From contig DRQI01000241.1 in assembly GCA_011330545.1 (NCBI GenBank), forward strand, positions 1 to 9,076: DNA of 9,076 bases, read 5' to 3'. Source of the DNA: Flavobacteriia bacterium. Its GTDB lineage: Bacteria > Bacteroidota > Bacteroidia > Flavobacteriales > Flavobacteriaceae. The notes under the pieces were generated by a model. It searched no databases. It had not been told where the DNA came from and saw only the letters and a list, made by a program, of their open reading frames with translations. Positions 7,940-9,076 of this stretch are shown here, in pieces. Positions within the stretch are counted from its first letter, which is position 1; every line of letters starts with the position of its first letter. The translations under genes were made by a program, and so were the position numbers.

Positions 7940-9076
7940 TTAATAAATATCGTGAGTTGTATTATAAACGTTGAATTTTCCGGTTGGGTTTTGTACCCAA
8001 TCTCCTTTTATTATTTGTTTTAACTTGAGTGTTTTGTCATTGTAAATTAAAATGGCAGCTTCTTTGCCCATGTATACAGAAACCCAAACTTCGTCACCGG
8101 CTTTGTTATATTCAAAATGTACCATCCTACCGTCAACACCTTCAGGAAGTGTTATAGTTTTGAGTAATTTTAAGGTATTGGTATCATATACAAATATACT
8201 TGAGTGCAATTCTTTATCGGGGTTTAAAGTTCTGTCAACCCATAAATGACGTGATTTGGGGTGTGATTTTAAGAATAAGGTACCGCCGCCATTTCCAGGT
8301 AGTTTAACTTCTTTTACCACTGTCCATTGTCCTTTTCCGGGATTGGTTTTGATACAAGAAATTTTATTTTCACCTAAATGTGATGTTAACCAAAGGTTTC
8401 CTAAATTATTTTTAATATTGGCACCTCTACCGGGGTGTGGTTTGATTCCGACATCAATAATTTTCACCAATTTTTTATTGGGTACATCAATGACTACAAT
8501 TTTGTTGCTGGCATTTGCTGCTACCAAGAAATACCGGCCGGTAGAATCCCAACCGCCATCATGTAAAAACCTTGCCGAGGGTATTTCGGTAATTTTTGGG
8601 TTTTTAGGGTCGGTATAATCTACCAAATCTACCATTCCTCTTTCTTTAACATTGCAAATCCAAACCGGGTCGGTATGAGAGGCTACAATGGAAGCAACAC
8701 GGGCTTCTTCAATAAATTCTTTATCGCCATCACAGGCGTTTCCTGCTGTTTTGGTAACGCTTAACGGTTCTAAGGTCTGTGCATCGTAAATAACGATTTG
8801 ACTTGGGTTGTAACCACCAAAGACTAGGTATTTGTCTTCAAAACCTTTGTATTTAGATACTTCAACAGAACGCGCGTCAAATCCGCCCCTTCCTTCGGCA
8901 ACAATGGTTGGTACTTTGGTATAGGTATCTATCATGGTAATCCTACCATCTCTACCTACTGAATATATATACCTTCCTGAGGCAGAAGTCCTTAAAATAT
9001 GCACTGCAAATCCGGTTTTTAATACTACTAATTTTTCTTTCGTATCACCGTCAATAATAGCTACTTTACCGGCATC
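7940..9076 (-). CDS. nirS: Cytochrome cd1 nitrite reductase NirS, d1-haem domain (partial, 5' end beyond the right edge)
   Basis: A periplasmic respiratory enzyme that reduces nitrite to nitric oxide. The frame is open to the right edge, starting DAGKVAIIDGD; a GTG at 9004 is an internal Val codon, not the start. The 378 visible residues cover nearly all of the eight-bladed d1-haem propeller. His26 in AVHILRTSASGRY corresponds to the axial d1 ligand (His182 in Pseudomonas aeruginosa). His172 in FLHDGGWDSTGRYF and His214 in KPHPGRGAN match the catalytic His327 and His369. The end, PTGKFNVYNTTHDIY, is the NirS signature. The N-terminal c-haem domain is not visible. The related d1-pathway proteins NirN and NirF were considered, but both catalytic histidines and the NirS-type C-terminus favour NirS. 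The C-terminal part appears a few residues shorter than in proteobacterial NirS. A strong hairpin follows the stop. Confidence 0.9.
   Translation of the reverse strand, partial: DAGKVAIIDGDTKEKLVVLKTGFAVHILRTSASGRYIYSVGRDGRITMIDTYTKVPTIVAEGRGGFDARSVEVSKYKGFEDKYLVFGGYNPSQIVIYDAQTLEPLSVTKTAGNACDGDKEFIEEARVASIVASHTDPVWICNVKERGMVDLVDYTDPKNPKITEIPSARFLHDGGWDSTGRYFLVAANASNKIVVIDVPNKKLVKIIDVGIKPHPGRGANIKNNLGNLWLTSHLGENKISCIKTNPGKGQWTVVKEVKLPGNGGGTLFLKSHPKSRHLWVDRTLNPDKELHSSIFVYDTNTLKLLKTITLPEGVDGRMVHFEYNKAGDEVWVSVYMGKEAAILIYNDKTLKLKQIIKGDWVQNPTGKFNVYNTTHDIY

Noticed and set aside
8256..8618. A 120-codon plus-strand frame inside nirS
   Set aside because: Fully antisense to conserved NirS sequence, including both catalytic histidine motifs; its residues mirror the complementary coding constraint. 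The other plus-strand frames at 936-1220, 2723-2938, 3761-3970, 5186-5437, 5961-6146 and 8052-8249 were rejected for the same reason.
9002..9004. GTG as a possible start of the d1 protein
   Set aside because: The frame stays open to the window edge, and the upstream residues DAGKVAIIDGDTKEKLVV are recognisable NirS sequence, so this codon is an internal Val.

Overview
The window looks like a chromosomal segment of a Bacteroidota bacterium, most likely of the Flavobacteriia type. The reasons are AT-rich coding sequence, start codons mostly without Shine-Dalgarno sequences, a TonB-dependent receptor of Bacteroidota style, and the overall flavour of the proteins. This placement is inferred from recall of families, not from a search. 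All eight genes lie on the minus strand, so transcription runs from high to low coordinates. The window is gene-dense and has no gene-free stretch longer than about 130 bases.

In transcription order, the right edge (9076-7940) holds the C-terminal d1-haem domain of a cytochrome cd1 nitrite reductase, NirS; its N-terminal part lies outside the window. A perfect hairpin with a T-run follows within about 10 bases of the nirS stop. It covers the first possible ATG of the next gene, so that gene probably starts at 7882. Next come two outer-membrane proteins, a TonB-dependent receptor (7882-5882) and a porin-like beta-barrel of the alginate-export type (5861-4590), separated by 20 bases and closed by a second intrinsic terminator.

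Then come norQ (4464-3691, MoxR/CbbQ-type AAA+ ATPase) and norD (3594-1825, VWA protein), the chaperone pair that activates nitric oxide reductase. The left third has a 55-codon two-helix membrane protein (1752-1585), then nadA (1552-617) and the first third of nadB (614-1), the first two enzymes of NAD synthesis from aspartate.

Functionally, the right two thirds form a nitrite/NO respiration cluster. NirS reduces nitrite to NO in the periplasm, NorQ/NorD mature the enzyme that removes the NO, and the two outer-membrane proteins may supply substrate or metal/haem cofactor. The structural NO reductase genes (norB/norC) and the haem d1 biosynthesis genes are not in the window. The most noteworthy points are the unexplained receptor/porin pair between nirS and norQD, the small two-helix protein in the position where a norF-like gene would sit, the hairpin that splits the cluster, and a NirS d1 domain whose C-terminal part looks shorter than in the classical proteobacterial enzyme.
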